DNA of 55,987 nucleotides from Chitinivibrio alkaliphilus ACht1 (GCF_000474745.1 NZ_ASJR01000004.1:1-55987), one strand, 5' to 3'. Shown: positions 26,482 to 35,865, counted from the first letter of the stretch. Made by a program: numbers and translations. The notes: generated by a model not told the origin, from the letters alone.

Positions 26482-27294
26482 ATGGGCAATGAGCCGCGAC
26501 CATGGAATGTAATGGGAATTCTCAACGTTACGCCGGACTCCTTCTATGATGGTGGTACATATACGGACTGTGTTGCAGAGCGGGCGCAGCAAATGTATGA
26601 TGATGGTGCCGTTGTAATTGATGTTGGCGGCGAGTCGACGCGCCCCGGTTCATTGCCTGTATCTGTGCAGGAGGAGTTGGATCGTGTAGTGCCTGCTGTT
26701 GAAGAGATTTTGCGTACCGTTCCCGTACAAATTTCCGTTGATACAACAAAAGCAACTGTTGCCCGCGCAGCGCTTCGAGCGGGGGCGACCATGGTGAATG
26801 ATGTCAGCGGAGGTCGATTTGATCCTGATCTGCCCAGGGTTGCAGCTCAGGAAGATGCCTCTGTGGTTGTAATGCACAGCCGAAAAACCCCCCGCGATAT
26901 GCAGGAAGATCCCTCCTATAAATCAGTCTTAGAAGAGGTGGCGCAAGAGCTCCAAGAGGGAGTTACGCGGTATGTCTCTGCAGGGGTTGCTCACCACAAT
27001 ATTATTATTGATCCGGGAATCGGCTTTGCCAAAACGTATTTCGATAATATCGCCCTCTTAGGGGGGTTGTCATCACTTTCTCTGCCCTATCCTCTTTTAA
27101 TCGGTACGTCGCGGAAGTCATTTCTCGGAGCAATAACCGGCCGTGATGCTGCTGACCGTCTCGCCCCTTCTTTGGCAACGGTTGGACATGCCTATACACA
27201 GGGAGTTCGATGGTTTCGAGTGCATGATGTTGCAGAAACGGTTGATTATTTAAAGACCCTTGATTTTCTTACCACTGTGTCACCACAGGAGTAG
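26482..27294 (+). CDS. folP: Dihydropteroate synthase
   Basis: A 270-residue FolP, which condenses para-aminobenzoate with hydroxymethyl-dihydropterin pyrophosphate in folate synthesis. Family landmarks: MGILNVTPDSFYDGG, DVGGESTRPGS (flexible loops 1 and 2), SVDTTKATVARAA, MVNDVSGG, DPGIGFAK, LIGTSRKSFLG and the closing RVHDV. The usual MH-x-x-G-P is MHSRKTP here. It starts 15 bases after ftsH with GGGGAG upstream; an ftsH-folP pair is a common bacterial arrangement. Confidence 0.96.
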   Translation: MGNEPRPWNVMGILNVTPDSFYDGGTYTDCVAERAQQMYDDGAVVIDVGGESTRPGSLPVSVQEELDRVVPAVEEILRTVPVQISVDTTKATVARAALRAGATMVNDVSGGRFDPDLPRVAAQEDASVVVMHSRKTPRDMQEDPSYKSVLEEVAQELQEGVTRYVSAGVAHHNIIIDPGIGFAKTYFDNIALLGGLSSLSLPYPLLIGTSRKSFLGAITGRDAADRLAPSLATVGHAYTQGVRWFRVHDVAETVDYLKTLDFLTTVSPQE

Positions 27295-27300
27295 CTTGCT

Positions 27301-28587
27301 ATGGAAAATCTGCAGCGCCTGAGGCGTATACGAAGAGTATTTTTCTTGCTTCTTGCGCTATGTCTTATGCTACTTCTTTGGATGTATTTCCTGGGACAAG
27401 AGGCCTTTCGTCGTGAAGAGCAGGTCGCTGCCCATAGTCGTGCCCGTGCTGATAGCCTTGCCCGTGCTGATAGCCTAGCCCGTGCTGATAGCCTTGCCCG
27501 TGCCGATAGTCTTGCCCGTGCTGATAGCCTTGCCCGTGCTGATAGCCTAGCCCGTGCTGATAGCCTTGCCCGTGCTGATAGCCTAGCCCGTGCTGATAGC
27601 CTAGCCCGTGCCGATAGCCTTGCCCGTGCTGATAGCCTAGCCCGTGCTGATAGCCTTGCCCGTGCTGATAGCCTAGCCCGTGCTGATAGCCTTGCCCGTG
27701 CTGATAGCCTTGCCCGTGCTGATAGCCTTGCCCGTGCTGATAGCCTAGCCCGTGCTGATAGCCTTGCCCGTGCTGATAGCCTTGCCCGTGCTGATAGCCT
27801 TCAGGCTTTGCAGGAGCGGTGTAAAAAAGATACCCTCCCTCCATGGACCTATTTGCAGCCGGCGCCGGGACGATATGACGAGTCTCTCTCTGTGACCTTA
27901 CAGAGTGTAACCGAGGATGCTCGTATTGAGTGGCGTTTTTCCACAGACGATACATTTCGTTTATATGAAGGGGAGTCTATTGCAATTGCTGATTCCGTAA
28001 CCATTGTATATCGCGCTGAAGATCCATGTGGAAATGTTTTTTCACCCCGTGAAGGAACGTACGAAATTATCCCTCGAGAAAACCCTTGTCCAGAGGGAAT
28101 GGTGTATATCACTCATGGAGGGGACCCCTTTTGTATTGACAAATATGAATGGCCGAACCGCGCCGGTGAGCTTCCCGTAAGCAATGTTTCCTTAGGACAA
28201 GCACGTGATTCTTGTTTTTCCCGGGGGAAGCGTCTTCCCACAGCAGAGGAGTGGCAGAGGGCGTGTGAAGGCCCGTATGAATGGCAATACCCTTACGGTG
28301 ATACCTATGAGGTCTTTCCCTGTAATATTCGCAGTGAACGCCCGCGTCCTGCCGGGTATTTCCTTGGCTGCAGAACCTGGGATGGTGTCTATGATATGGT
28401 TGGAAACCTCGCTGAATGGACAAATACTCCCTCCGATGTCTCGCCCGGCTTCTTTGTTGTGCGTGGCGGTTTCTGGGAGAGTGGTCGCCGGGCCGATTGC
28501 AGGGTAAGTCGTCACAGTTATTACCCACAAAATCCACACAACCCCGTGGGGTTTCGCTGTGTTACTACTCCTGAGGATAGGAATTGA
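27301..28587 (+). CDS. Inner-membrane anchored (ADSLAR)19 stalk protein with SUMF1/FGE-like domain
   Basis: A 428-residue protein in four parts. Residues 1-10 are basic and cytoplasmic; about 11-32 form one membrane helix without a lipobox; 50-167 are nineteen perfect ADSLAR hexapeptides plus a final ADSL; about 172-260 form a chitobiase-type Ig domain (LQPAPGRYDESLSVTLQS). From about 262 to the end lies a formylglycine-generating-enzyme/SUMF1-type fold (PEGMVYITHGGDPFCIDKYE, RLPTAEEWQRACEG, YDMVGNLAEWT, VVRGGFW, VGFRCV). SUMF1-type domains also occur in the T9SS proteins PorK, GldK and GldJ. In each repeat Asp and the Arg four residues on can form salt bridges, so a straight single helix of about 17-18 nm is plausible. 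It begins six bases after folP; sprA follows at once. A role as a periplasm-spanning partner of SprA is inference. Confidence 0.85.
   Translation: MENLQRLRRIRRVFFLLLALCLMLLLWMYFLGQEAFRREEQVAAHSRARADSLARADSLARADSLARADSLARADSLARADSLARADSLARADSLARADSLARADSLARADSLARADSLARADSLARADSLARADSLARADSLARADSLARADSLARADSLARADSLQALQERCKKDTLPPWTYLQPAPGRYDESLSVTLQSVTEDARIEWRFSTDDTFRLYEGESIAIADSVTIVYRAEDPCGNVFSPREGTYEIIPRENPCPEGMVYITHGGDPFCIDKYEWPNRAGELPVSNVSLGQARDSCFSRGKRLPTAEEWQRACEGPYEWQYPYGDTYEVFPCNIRSERPRPAGYFLGCRTWDGVYDMVGNLAEWTNTPSDVSPGFFVVRGGFWESGRRADCRVSRHSYYPQNPHNPVGFRCVTTPEDRN
27448..27801 (+). repeat. 18-bp in-frame tandem repeat encoding ADSLAR
   Basis: Nineteen complete 18-bp units (27448-27789) and a final 12 bases of a twentieth. 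Units differ only at synonymous positions: CTT or CTA for Leu, GCT or GCC for Ala (units 4 and 10), AGC or AGT for Ser (unit 4). The protein repeat is invariant while silent differences persist, which points to selection on the peptide together with repeat copying. Gain or loss of units would keep the frame and change stalk length by six residues. Confidence 0.97.
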
Positions 28588-28589
28588 TT

Positions 28590-31500
28590 GTGGGAAAACT
28601 AACTATTTTGGTGATACTGGGTATGGCGTGCACTCTTGCGGGGGTTGAACGTATCCTCCATGATGTATATCCGGAAGAATTTACCCCACTCTATGGCCTA
28701 CGTCATCAAAGCTCACCTCTAATCACTCCGCCCCATGATCTTCTGGGAGCTCCCTCCTTTGGTACCGTGCGTGACACCACGGAGATTGATTTCGAAAATC
28801 GATCAATAACCTTTCGCGTATATGATACCTTGACAAATACCCCGCTTCGCACGGTCCATTATACGGAGCTTTCCCAATACCTCTCCGATATGATGATAGA
28901 GGGAATTGAAAATAGTTGGAATGAACATCTCTCCGAGCAAGGAGTGGAGGCGCGGCGGCGACGTGCCAGGGAAGAGGATGATCTTACCTTTGCTCTTCCC
29001 ACGGAGTTGCCCTTGTGGGCACGAAGAATACTGGGTGATGAGCCGCCACAGCTGAGTATTTCCGGTTCACAGTCACTGCGTGTTGGATATGAACGTACTG
29101 TTTCTGGTACTGTGGGAGATGAATCAAATTTTGATCGCAGCTCCAGTCCGGTCTTTGAACCCACGAGTGATTTTCGTATTCAGGGGTCGGTAGGGCGGCT
29201 TCTCGATATGGAGATTGTCCTTCGTGGAGAAACGGGAAGTGATGCCTTTTCAGATCTTGATGACCAGCTGAGTGAGATTCGCCTTCATTACCGAGAAAGT
29301 TATCCAGGGGAATTGGAAGATGACATTATTCAGGAAGTTGAGTTAGGGCGTACTAATTTCAATCTTCCCGGTTTGGGGTTAATCGGGTATCCCACAGGAG
29401 GAGAAGGGCTTTTTGGGGTAAAGGTGAAATCGAGAATTGGCCCCTTGGATCTCACCACTGTTTTAAGTACGGAGCAGACCGAAAGCAAGTCTGAACGTAT
29501 TGATTTGACGGCGGGGTCTCGACCGGTGATAATTAATGAAAAAGATTATGTTCAGAATCGTTTTTTCTTTGTTGATACCTTGTATCGTGAAATATACGCA
29601 CGGGAATTAACCGATGAAGCCCGGGTGAATGAATATCTGCAAGAGCAGGGGCTTACGTCCATTCCTACGGTTGAACGTCTTGATATATATAAAGAGATCC
29701 CCTTGAGCAGTAGTGATGGGGATACGCGGGATCATTTTATTGAGTATGCAGACCCTGATGGTCAGCTAAGTTTTGGCCGATTTCGCCGGCTCAATCCCAT
29801 GGATGAATATGAACTTGACAGAAATTATAATATTATTCGATTTAATAATAGCTTACGTTCTTCCAGCCGTGTTCTTATGTCTGTGGAGTTTAGTGATGGT
29901 CATGAGGGAACGGGCCAGCCAGATACAATACGGGCTGAAATAGAAGGGGAGGAGCGAACTATCCTCACGGGGTTACGTGTGTTGAAAAACCCTGAGAGCG
30001 ATACCTACATGGACAACGAAGAGTTTCCTCTCATGTTGCGTAATGTTTACAGTATTGGACGAGGTGATCCATCGGGGTTTGAATTTGATATTAAGCGTAT
30101 TAACGATGATGGTCGTTCAAGCCGGCGCAATAGTGATGACGACCTGTTCATTGATCTCATGGGGCTCACCAGTGATGGAATTATTGACCGAAATAACTCT
30201 ACGATCTTCGATCATGAGGCAGGGTTTGTTTTCATTCCGCCTTATATGAGTGATGAGATAGATGATGACCAACGTGTTGATCCTCTTCATCCATTTACCA
30301 ATAGAAATTTGGGAACCAACCGTAATGATGAACCAAATGTGAATGATGCAATTTATGATCCACGAGCACGGAACCTTGACAACCGCTTTGAAATACATAC
30401 CGCAACGAGTGAGCGCCGGACCCGATTTAGTCTCGGATTTGGTCTTATTGAAGGCTCTGAGCGAATCTGGCATGGTGCGGATACCTTGGTACCGAATCAA
30501 GATTACACCATTGATGCCTTTACGGGGGAAGTTGAATTGGTATCTAACCGTGCACGAAGCTATAGCCACGTTGATGTTTCATATCAGCAGGAAGCCCTGT
30601 TTCTTCTCGATAAAAAGACTCTTTTTGGGATAAACGGGTATCTTCAGTTTCCAAATCTGGGACGAAACTCGTATCTCTCCACATCCCTTCTTATGTTACG
30701 AATGAGCTCTGGAAGTGCGACTCCACGTATGGGAACCGAACCCTTTAATCGCCTTTCGTACGGTACAAGTTTGCGCCTTGACTTTCAGCCGGAGTGGATG
30801 ACCGCTGCGGTAAATACGATCCCTGGTATAGACACCGATGCCCGGTCTGGAGCGCGCTTTGATTTTGATATAGCCCGGAGTGTTGTGACCTCAAGCGTTG
30901 ACCGGTCAGATGGTGCTTTTGTTGATAATTTTTCAACCAGCGCACGAAGTTTTAACCTTTCAAGCAACCATTTTTCATGGTATCGTTCTTCCCCACAGTA
31001 TCATCCTACCCCCGAAGAGTATTTTTACAATCCTCCGGCATGGCATTTTTACTGGCATCGCCCCGTTGCAGGGGATAATCGTACGGAAAAACGTGATATT
31101 TACCCCAGTGATACTATTCGGCACCAAACAGAGTATGTGAGTACCCTCCGATTGACCGCACAACCCTTTCCGCCAGATCTGTCTCTTCAGGAAGGACTTG
31201 CTCAGGCAGATGAAGAAGTGACTCCCTGGGCGGGTATTATGCGTGGCTTGCAAGGGAGTCTTCGTGATCGGCAGGATGATCGGTACTTTGAGTTTCATCT
31301 TGGCCCGCATGAATCATCGGGAACCCTCTATGTAGATATGGGTGAGATCTCACAGGATCTCTCCCTTGATGGCGCACAGCCCAATAATCGGGAAGATTTT
31401 GAGAAGTTTTCCGGCACCTTGACTCCCGATGATGACCTTGGTCTCAACAGTCTTCCCGATAGCCTTGAATACTGGTGTTACCCTCGATGGGACGGGGACG

Positions 31501-34500
31501 GCTTTGTGTGGGATACCCTTCGCTATGGTGATGAGCGGTTAGGAAAATGGGCGGATGATCCTGCCCGCGACAATTTTCGTCTCTACGATTCGGATAATCG
31601 GAGCAATCGCATGTATGTGAACGGTACAGCGGGAAATATTGTGGTTAATGATCAGCCTGATCGGGAGAATTTTAACCAAGACGGCCGTTTTCTTGTGGGA
31701 AGCCAGTCTCAATACTTTCGTTACGAAATTAATCTTGATGATCTTGAAAACCATCCTTACACAGAACCGATTCGGCGCAGCGATGGATCTGAAACAGGGT
31801 GGTACCGGGTACGACTTCCCGTGAGTGTTATTGCCGAGCCGGATTCTATTGTCGGAGAGCCGGCATGGAGTGATATTACACAGGTGCGGATGCTCTGGAA
31901 AGATTTTGCTGATTCCTATGCAGACACAGCGTGGAAGACCCTTGAGTTTGAAGGGATGCAGTTTGTCGGAAATCAATGGACAGAGTATCTTGATACAGCC
32001 TTTGTTGCAGATGTTGATGAGGTTGAGGTAGGAAAGGTGATTGCCAGGACCCTTGATTCACGACGGACAGAACGATACGAAGAGCGAATTCCCGTAGATA
32101 TTGATAGTACTGGCGGAGAAGCGGTTACGCACTATACATTACAAGTTGATTTTTCATCTATTGAGCCAGCCTTTACTTCTGATGATCAAGATTTCCACGG
32201 CGTTGAGCGCCGTTTCTCTCAGCAGGGAAGTCTCGACTTTTCCCCCTACTCAGATATCGAATTTTATCTCTGTGAGGAACGGTTGCCAGGAAGTCTCTCT
32301 TCTCTGGAAATAAACCCTGATAATGATGTGTGGTTTTCCCTGCGTTTAGGAAACAACGACTCTTCATATTATGAGTTTCGAACACGGGATCTTCCTTCAG
32401 GAGGGGAATGGAACTGGGAACAATTTCAGGTATCTCTCGATGCGTTAACACAATTGAAACTAGATTGGTTTAATACGTACGGTTCACGGTCCGGTGGTAT
32501 TGATACGACCATTACAACCGATCAAGGGGAATTGCGCGTGTACAGCACTAATAATAACTACCCCTCGCTTAGCTCAATTCGATGGATTGGGGTTGGGGTG
32601 GTAAATCAGGATGCGCAGGAGTATGACGGGGTTATAAAGCTCACTGATTTTAAAAGCACGGGTATTAGTAACTACAAAGGGGTGGCCATGCGCTCCTCTC
32701 TTCGTCTGGATTGGGCTGACTTTATCGATAATACGATGAGTTTTGATTACCGTGATGCTACTTTTCGCAGTATGTCTGACAATGTGAATATGGCCAATAA
32801 TGCCACCATGAGCAGTGGTATTAGCGGGGAAATTCGTCTTGATCGTTTCTTAGGTGATCGCCACGGATTTCGCGTGCCTGTTGGGGGGAGTGTAAATGCA
32901 CGGTTGGAACGTCCCGTACAACGAGCAAACAGTGATATAGAGTTGCGTCAAGATGGATCATATGATGGTTTTCGCGATATGGGACGTGATTTTGGGGCTA
33001 TTCTTATTGGGCGTGATTCGAGCGAAGCAACGAATGTGACCCCCTCTGAAGAGTATCAAAATATCAGTCGTGACTACACTTTTTATACAGGGTATGAAAA
33101 AAATCGTACCTCCGATGGGGTCTTAGGGCGGCTTATTGCTGACAGAATTAGCGTATCTTACGACTATTCCTATCGTGAAACAATAAACCGTCATGGACGC
33201 ATTCCTCTGAATGAGCTTATGGATTATTCCCATTGGGGAATCGATTACTTCCATGCTGATATCTATGGGCAAACACGGCATAATTCCGCCCTATCTTACG
33301 ATATGACCCCCGCTCGGCCTATTCGTGACCGTGCGTCGGCGCGGCCCTTTGCTGATCTCAATATCTCCCTCTTACGGGGGCTTCGCTTTAACCTGCTTCC
33401 CGAACAGATGAATCTTGATCTTATCGATTTTAGTTTTACCAGGACAGAGGACTATAGCTCCCTTGACGAGGTAGAGCAGAGTTCCTATGAGTGGGAGCCG
33501 GAGCGCCGCCTTCGTATGCAGCATGGCTTGTCCTTTAACTATCGTCCCATTGATCCTCTTACTCAGTTTCGCTACTCTCTCTCAGTGGATCGTAACTTTG
33601 ACCGTTTTTTTAATCGGTGGGACGGCAGTTCATTCAGTGAGTTTTGGAATGAAGATGTTTTGTTTTCCCGTCAGCCCGAATGGCGAGACTATCACTTTCT
33701 TTTTTCGGAGAACTCCCGCCGCCAAAATGCTTCCATGAGTTTGAGTCCTGACATTGGTCGGTGGATAGATCTTTCAACGGATATCACAACCTCATACAGT
33801 CACTCCCTCGATCTTGCCTCCGATAGTACCGATTTAGATTCACGTGTATCAAATGAGTTTCGTGTTTCCAGCGGGCTTCATCTTCGCCGTCTCTTTCGGA
33901 CACTTTCAGATCATATCGAAGGCAATCGGGAAGAGTCTCAAGGCAGTGTGGCAGGTAATATTGCCGATTTCTTTGATCTTGTAAATCTTTCAACAGTAAA
34001 CCTTACCTACAGTGCGTCCATGGAGCTGCGTAATACGCGCATGACCCCGGCGTATTTTGATACATATTTGGGTGGAGACTATGTTGATTATTTTGCCTAC
34101 ACCCTTGGTGTTCATGGGCGTTCTCTTCGTGATATTATGACCGGTGATATGGATGATGAATCGTACTTTGGTGGAGTGCGGCATCGTAACGATTGGTATG
34201 ATGGGGTTCAACGTAATACGGGAGATCGAAGAAATACAACACGTCGAGTTGAAGGGCGGACAAGTTTTGATATTCCCGCCTTAATTGATCTTCGTATTAA
34301 CACTCTTTCCTTGCAGTGGAATCAGACCTATACCATAACCCCGGAGCTCACCCGTTTTGATACCACAACGACGTGGCCCGATTTTCGCATTGGAGCAAGT
34401 ACCTCCTTTCTGGAAAATCTTGAGAATATTCGCCAAAATTTTCGAAGTTTTCGTTTGCGGACAGGGTATAATTTTAATAAGCGGCTTCGTAAGTATTCTA

Positions 34501-35096
34501 CCTACTGGATTGATGATCGTCCGGGCAGTGAATATTTGGAAGACCATACCTTCCGCTATGGCTTTTCTCCTCTTATTAATATTGATGCGACCCTGCGTCA
34601 GCCCGGTATAAACGTTAAATACACCCTGAATAGAACCTACGATACCACCCTCACCATGTCCCATACCCTAGAGCCTGACCCCGATGTTCCCGGGCAACTA
34701 CAGCTTGTATCAGAGTTTGATGGTGGTCGAAAGACCATATCTACGGTGCATTCCTGGGAAGCAACGTATCGAACGCGGGGCGAGTCGGGAAGGTCTGTGC
34801 AATTTTTTGAAGGTCGCCCCGTGGATGTTGTGGGAGACGTAACCTATCGTCTCAATATTTCTATTGATAAGAAAGAGCATCGTCGGCACCGTGCCGATAA
34901 TGACGGCAACCGTTCAACGGAAGATATGGTAGAGTATGATGAACGAACCTTTACCCTACGTCCACGGGTGGAGTATACCTTCACCGATAAGGTTGATTTT
35001 TTGTTTTCCTATGAGATGCAGCGGCGCATTACCGGTGAAAGTCAAAATGTCCGTGATACGGATCGTCTCTTTGCGGAAGTAACTGTGCGTTTTTAA
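28590..35096 (+). CDS. sprA: SprA/Sov-type outer-membrane translocon of type IX secretion
   Basis: A 2168-residue secreted protein (signal peptide GKLTILVILGMACTLAG) matching SprA in length and order of landmarks. These include LPGLGLIGYPTGGEGLFGVKVKS near residue 255 then STEQTESKS; YTIDAFTGEVELVSNRA near 640 followed by KKTLFGINGYLQF; GTLYVDMGEISQDLSLDG near 912; then SQYFRYEINLDD and the strand-rich second half. It ends in a strand with terminal Phe (LFAEVTVRF). In Bacteroidota SprA is a very large single-chain barrel through which T9SS cargo crosses the outer membrane, gated by PorV and a plug. GTG 28590 has AGGAA upstream; TTG 28584, overlapping the previous stop, is an alternative. Other T9SS core genes (porK/L/M/N) are not in the window under recognisable form. 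Confidence 0.9.
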   Translation: MGKLTILVILGMACTLAGVERILHDVYPEEFTPLYGLRHQSSPLITPPHDLLGAPSFGTVRDTTEIDFENRSITFRVYDTLTNTPLRTVHYTELSQYLSDMMIEGIENSWNEHLSEQGVEARRRRAREEDDLTFALPTELPLWARRILGDEPPQLSISGSQSLRVGYERTVSGTVGDESNFDRSSSPVFEPTSDFRIQGSVGRLLDMEIVLRGETGSDAFSDLDDQLSEIRLHYRESYPGELEDDIIQEVELGRTNFNLPGLGLIGYPTGGEGLFGVKVKSRIGPLDLTTVLSTEQTESKSERIDLTAGSRPVIINEKDYVQNRFFFVDTLYREIYARELTDEARVNEYLQEQGLTSIPTVERLDIYKEIPLSSSDGDTRDHFIEYADPDGQLSFGRFRRLNPMDEYELDRNYNIIRFNNSLRSSSRVLMSVEFSDGHEGTGQPDTIRAEIEGEERTILTGLRVLKNPESDTYMDNEEFPLMLRNVYSIGRGDPSGFEFDIKRINDDGRSSRRNSDDDLFIDLMGLTSDGIIDRNNSTIFDHEAGFVFIPPYMSDEIDDDQRVDPLHPFTNRNLGTNRNDEPNVNDAIYDPRARNLDNRFEIHTATSERRTRFSLGFGLIEGSERIWHGADTLVPNQDYTIDAFTGEVELVSNRARSYSHVDVSYQQEALFLLDKKTLFGINGYLQFPNLGRNSYLSTSLLMLRMSSGSATPRMGTEPFNRLSYGTSLRLDFQPEWMTAAVNTIPGIDTDARSGARFDFDIARSVVTSSVDRSDGAFVDNFSTSARSFNLSSNHFSWYRSSPQYHPTPEEYFYNPPAWHFYWHRPVAGDNRTEKRDIYPSDTIRHQTEYVSTLRLTAQPFPPDLSLQEGLAQADEEVTPWAGIMRGLQGSLRDRQDDRYFEFHLGPHESSGTLYVDMGEISQDLSLDGAQPNNREDFEKFSGTLTPDDDLGLNSLPDSLEYWCYPRWDGDGFVWDTLRYGDERLGKWADDPARDNFRLYDSDNRSNRMYVNGTAGNIVVNDQPDRENFNQDGRFLVGSQSQYFRYEINLDDLENHPYTEPIRRSDGSETGWYRVRLPVSVIAEPDSIVGEPAWSDITQVRMLWKDFADSYADTAWKTLEFEGMQFVGNQWTEYLDTAFVADVDEVEVGKVIARTLDSRRTERYEERIPVDIDSTGGEAVTHYTLQVDFSSIEPAFTSDDQDFHGVERRFSQQGSLDFSPYSDIEFYLCEERLPGSLSSLEINPDNDVWFSLRLGNNDSSYYEFRTRDLPSGGEWNWEQFQVSLDALTQLKLDWFNTYGSRSGGIDTTITTDQGELRVYSTNNNYPSLSSIRWIGVGVVNQDAQEYDGVIKLTDFKSTGISNYKGVAMRSSLRLDWADFIDNTMSFDYRDATFRSMSDNVNMANNATMSSGISGEIRLDRFLGDRHGFRVPVGGSVNARLERPVQRANSDIELRQDGSYDGFRDMGRDFGAILIGRDSSEATNVTPSEEYQNISRDYTFYTGYEKNRTSDGVLGRLIADRISVSYDYSYRETINRHGRIPLNELMDYSHWGIDYFHADIYGQTRHNSALSYDMTPARPIRDRASARPFADLNISLLRGLRFNLLPEQMNLDLIDFSFTRTEDYSSLDEVEQSSYEWEPERRLRMQHGLSFNYRPIDPLTQFRYSLSVDRNFDRFFNRWDGSSFSEFWNEDVLFSRQPEWRDYHFLFSENSRRQNASMSLSPDIGRWIDLSTDITTSYSHSLDLASDSTDLDSRVSNEFRVSSGLHLRRLFRTLSDHIEGNREESQGSVAGNIADFFDLVNLSTVNLTYSASMELRNTRMTPAYFDTYLGGDYVDYFAYTLGVHGRSLRDIMTGDMDDESYFGGVRHRNDWYDGVQRNTGDRRNTTRRVEGRTSFDIPALIDLRINTLSLQWNQTYTITPELTRFDTTTTWPDFRIGASTSFLENLENIRQNFRSFRLRTGYNFNKRLRKYSTYWIDDRPGSEYLEDHTFRYGFSPLINIDATLRQPGINVKYTLNRTYDTTLTMSHTLEPDPDVPGQLQLVSEFDGGRKTISTVHSWEATYRTRGESGRSVQFFEGRPVDVVGDVTYRLNISIDKKEHRRHRADNDGNRSTEDMVEYDERTFTLRPRVEYTFTDKVDFLFSYEMQRRITGESQNVRDTDRLFAEVTVRF

Positions 35097-35107
35097 AATA
35101 TTTTTCC

Positions 35108-35134
35108 TTAAGTTATCCCCTCCGTCGCCGATGG
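35108..35134 (+). promoter_or_regulatory. Sigma-28 (FliA-type) promoter for the DUF5610-like gene
   Basis: TTAAGTTA, 11 bases, GCCGATGG: 6/8 in each element against TAAAGTTT-N11-GCCGATAA with exact spacing. It lies between the sprA stop and the next gene. The expected transcription start near 35141 leaves a leader of about 27 bases. Confidence 0.6.
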
Positions 35135-35167
35135 AATAATATAGACGGTTTAACTAAGGTGGAAACG

Positions 35168-35857
35168 ATGCTGGGCAATATTTTATCACAAGGATCATCT
35201 GCAGGGGGAGGTCTTCCTACTTCTGTCGATAAAAAGCCGGGAGTGAAGCAACTTTCCCAAAAACAAGGGTTTTCCTATCAGGCAGACTCTTTCCAAATGA
35301 GTGTACGGGATTCAGCCGGTACAACCTACGATATTTCACTGTTGAAAGAACGCGCACAGAGTTTTGATTTTCAGAAGTATACTGAGCAGGATCAGGGTAC
35401 TTTTGGTGATATTCGGGGGAAAAGTCAAGACTCTTTTACGCAGTTGCTTCAGACAAGTTACTCCTCCTATTCTCTTGAAATATCTGTTCAAAAGGACTCA
35501 GGGAGTACAGGCGAGCTCTCAACGGAAGAGCTCATTAATCAGCTTCCTGATAAATGGAAGCCCCAGGGAGTGGTTGATTCAATTATGAGCTTCGTACAGG
35601 GCTTTGAGGGCAAAACGGATGCTGAGGGGCGTGAGTTTTTCGAGATGACGAAAAATGCTGTTTTAAAAGGCGCCGAAGAAGCCTTAAAGAAGCTAGAGGG
35701 CTTCCCTGATTCTGTGGTTGGTGTCGCAGAGGAAACGGTACGTGCTCTGAAAGAAGCCTTGGAAAATTGGGGACAGGAGCGTGGGTGGATCTCTTCTGAG
35801 CAAGAGCCAACCGAACCAACACCCGATGCATCATCGGGCCTTGATATCACTGCATAA
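35168..35857 (+). CDS. DUF5610-like protein, possibly flagellar regulon
   Basis: A 229-residue soluble protein without signal peptide or membrane segment. The N-terminal half is Ser/Gln-rich and low in order. The C-terminal part (about 130-205: FVQGFEGKTDAEGREFFEMTKNAV then helical AEEALKKLEGFPDSVVGVAEETVRALKEAL) resembles DUF5610 domains, which are of unknown function; the match is by pattern. AAGGTGG lies five bases before the ATG at 35168, so this start is preferred over the GTG at 35159. A sigma-28-type promoter directly upstream and a strong terminator downstream make it a single-gene unit, and suggest expression with late flagellar genes. Confidence 0.7.
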   Translation: MLGNILSQGSSAGGGLPTSVDKKPGVKQLSQKQGFSYQADSFQMSVRDSAGTTYDISLLKERAQSFDFQKYTEQDQGTFGDIRGKSQDSFTQLLQTSYSSYSLEISVQKDSGSTGELSTEELINQLPDKWKPQGVVDSIMSFVQGFEGKTDAEGREFFEMTKNAVLKGAEEALKKLEGFPDSVVGVAEETVRALKEALENWGQERGWISSEQEPTEPTPDASSGLDITA

Positions 35858-35865
35858 ACGATAAA

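Noticed and set aside
27448-27801. Possible CRISPR array
   Set aside because: Units are contiguous 18-mers with no spacers, in frame within a protein gene.
27365-27955. A 196-codon open frame on the minus strand across the ADSLAR repeat, encoding a GYQHGQ-type repeat
   Set aside because: An 18-bp unit without stops in that frame keeps the antisense open by default. No ribosome-binding site or independent conservation signal was seen, and the plus-strand protein has clear domains on both sides.
27301-28587. Active formylglycine-generating enzyme acting on a sulfatase
   Set aside because: No sulfatase gene is nearby, and the context (stalk, membrane anchor, sprA) fits the T9SS use of this fold better. 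Catalytic cysteines could not be aligned with certainty by eye.
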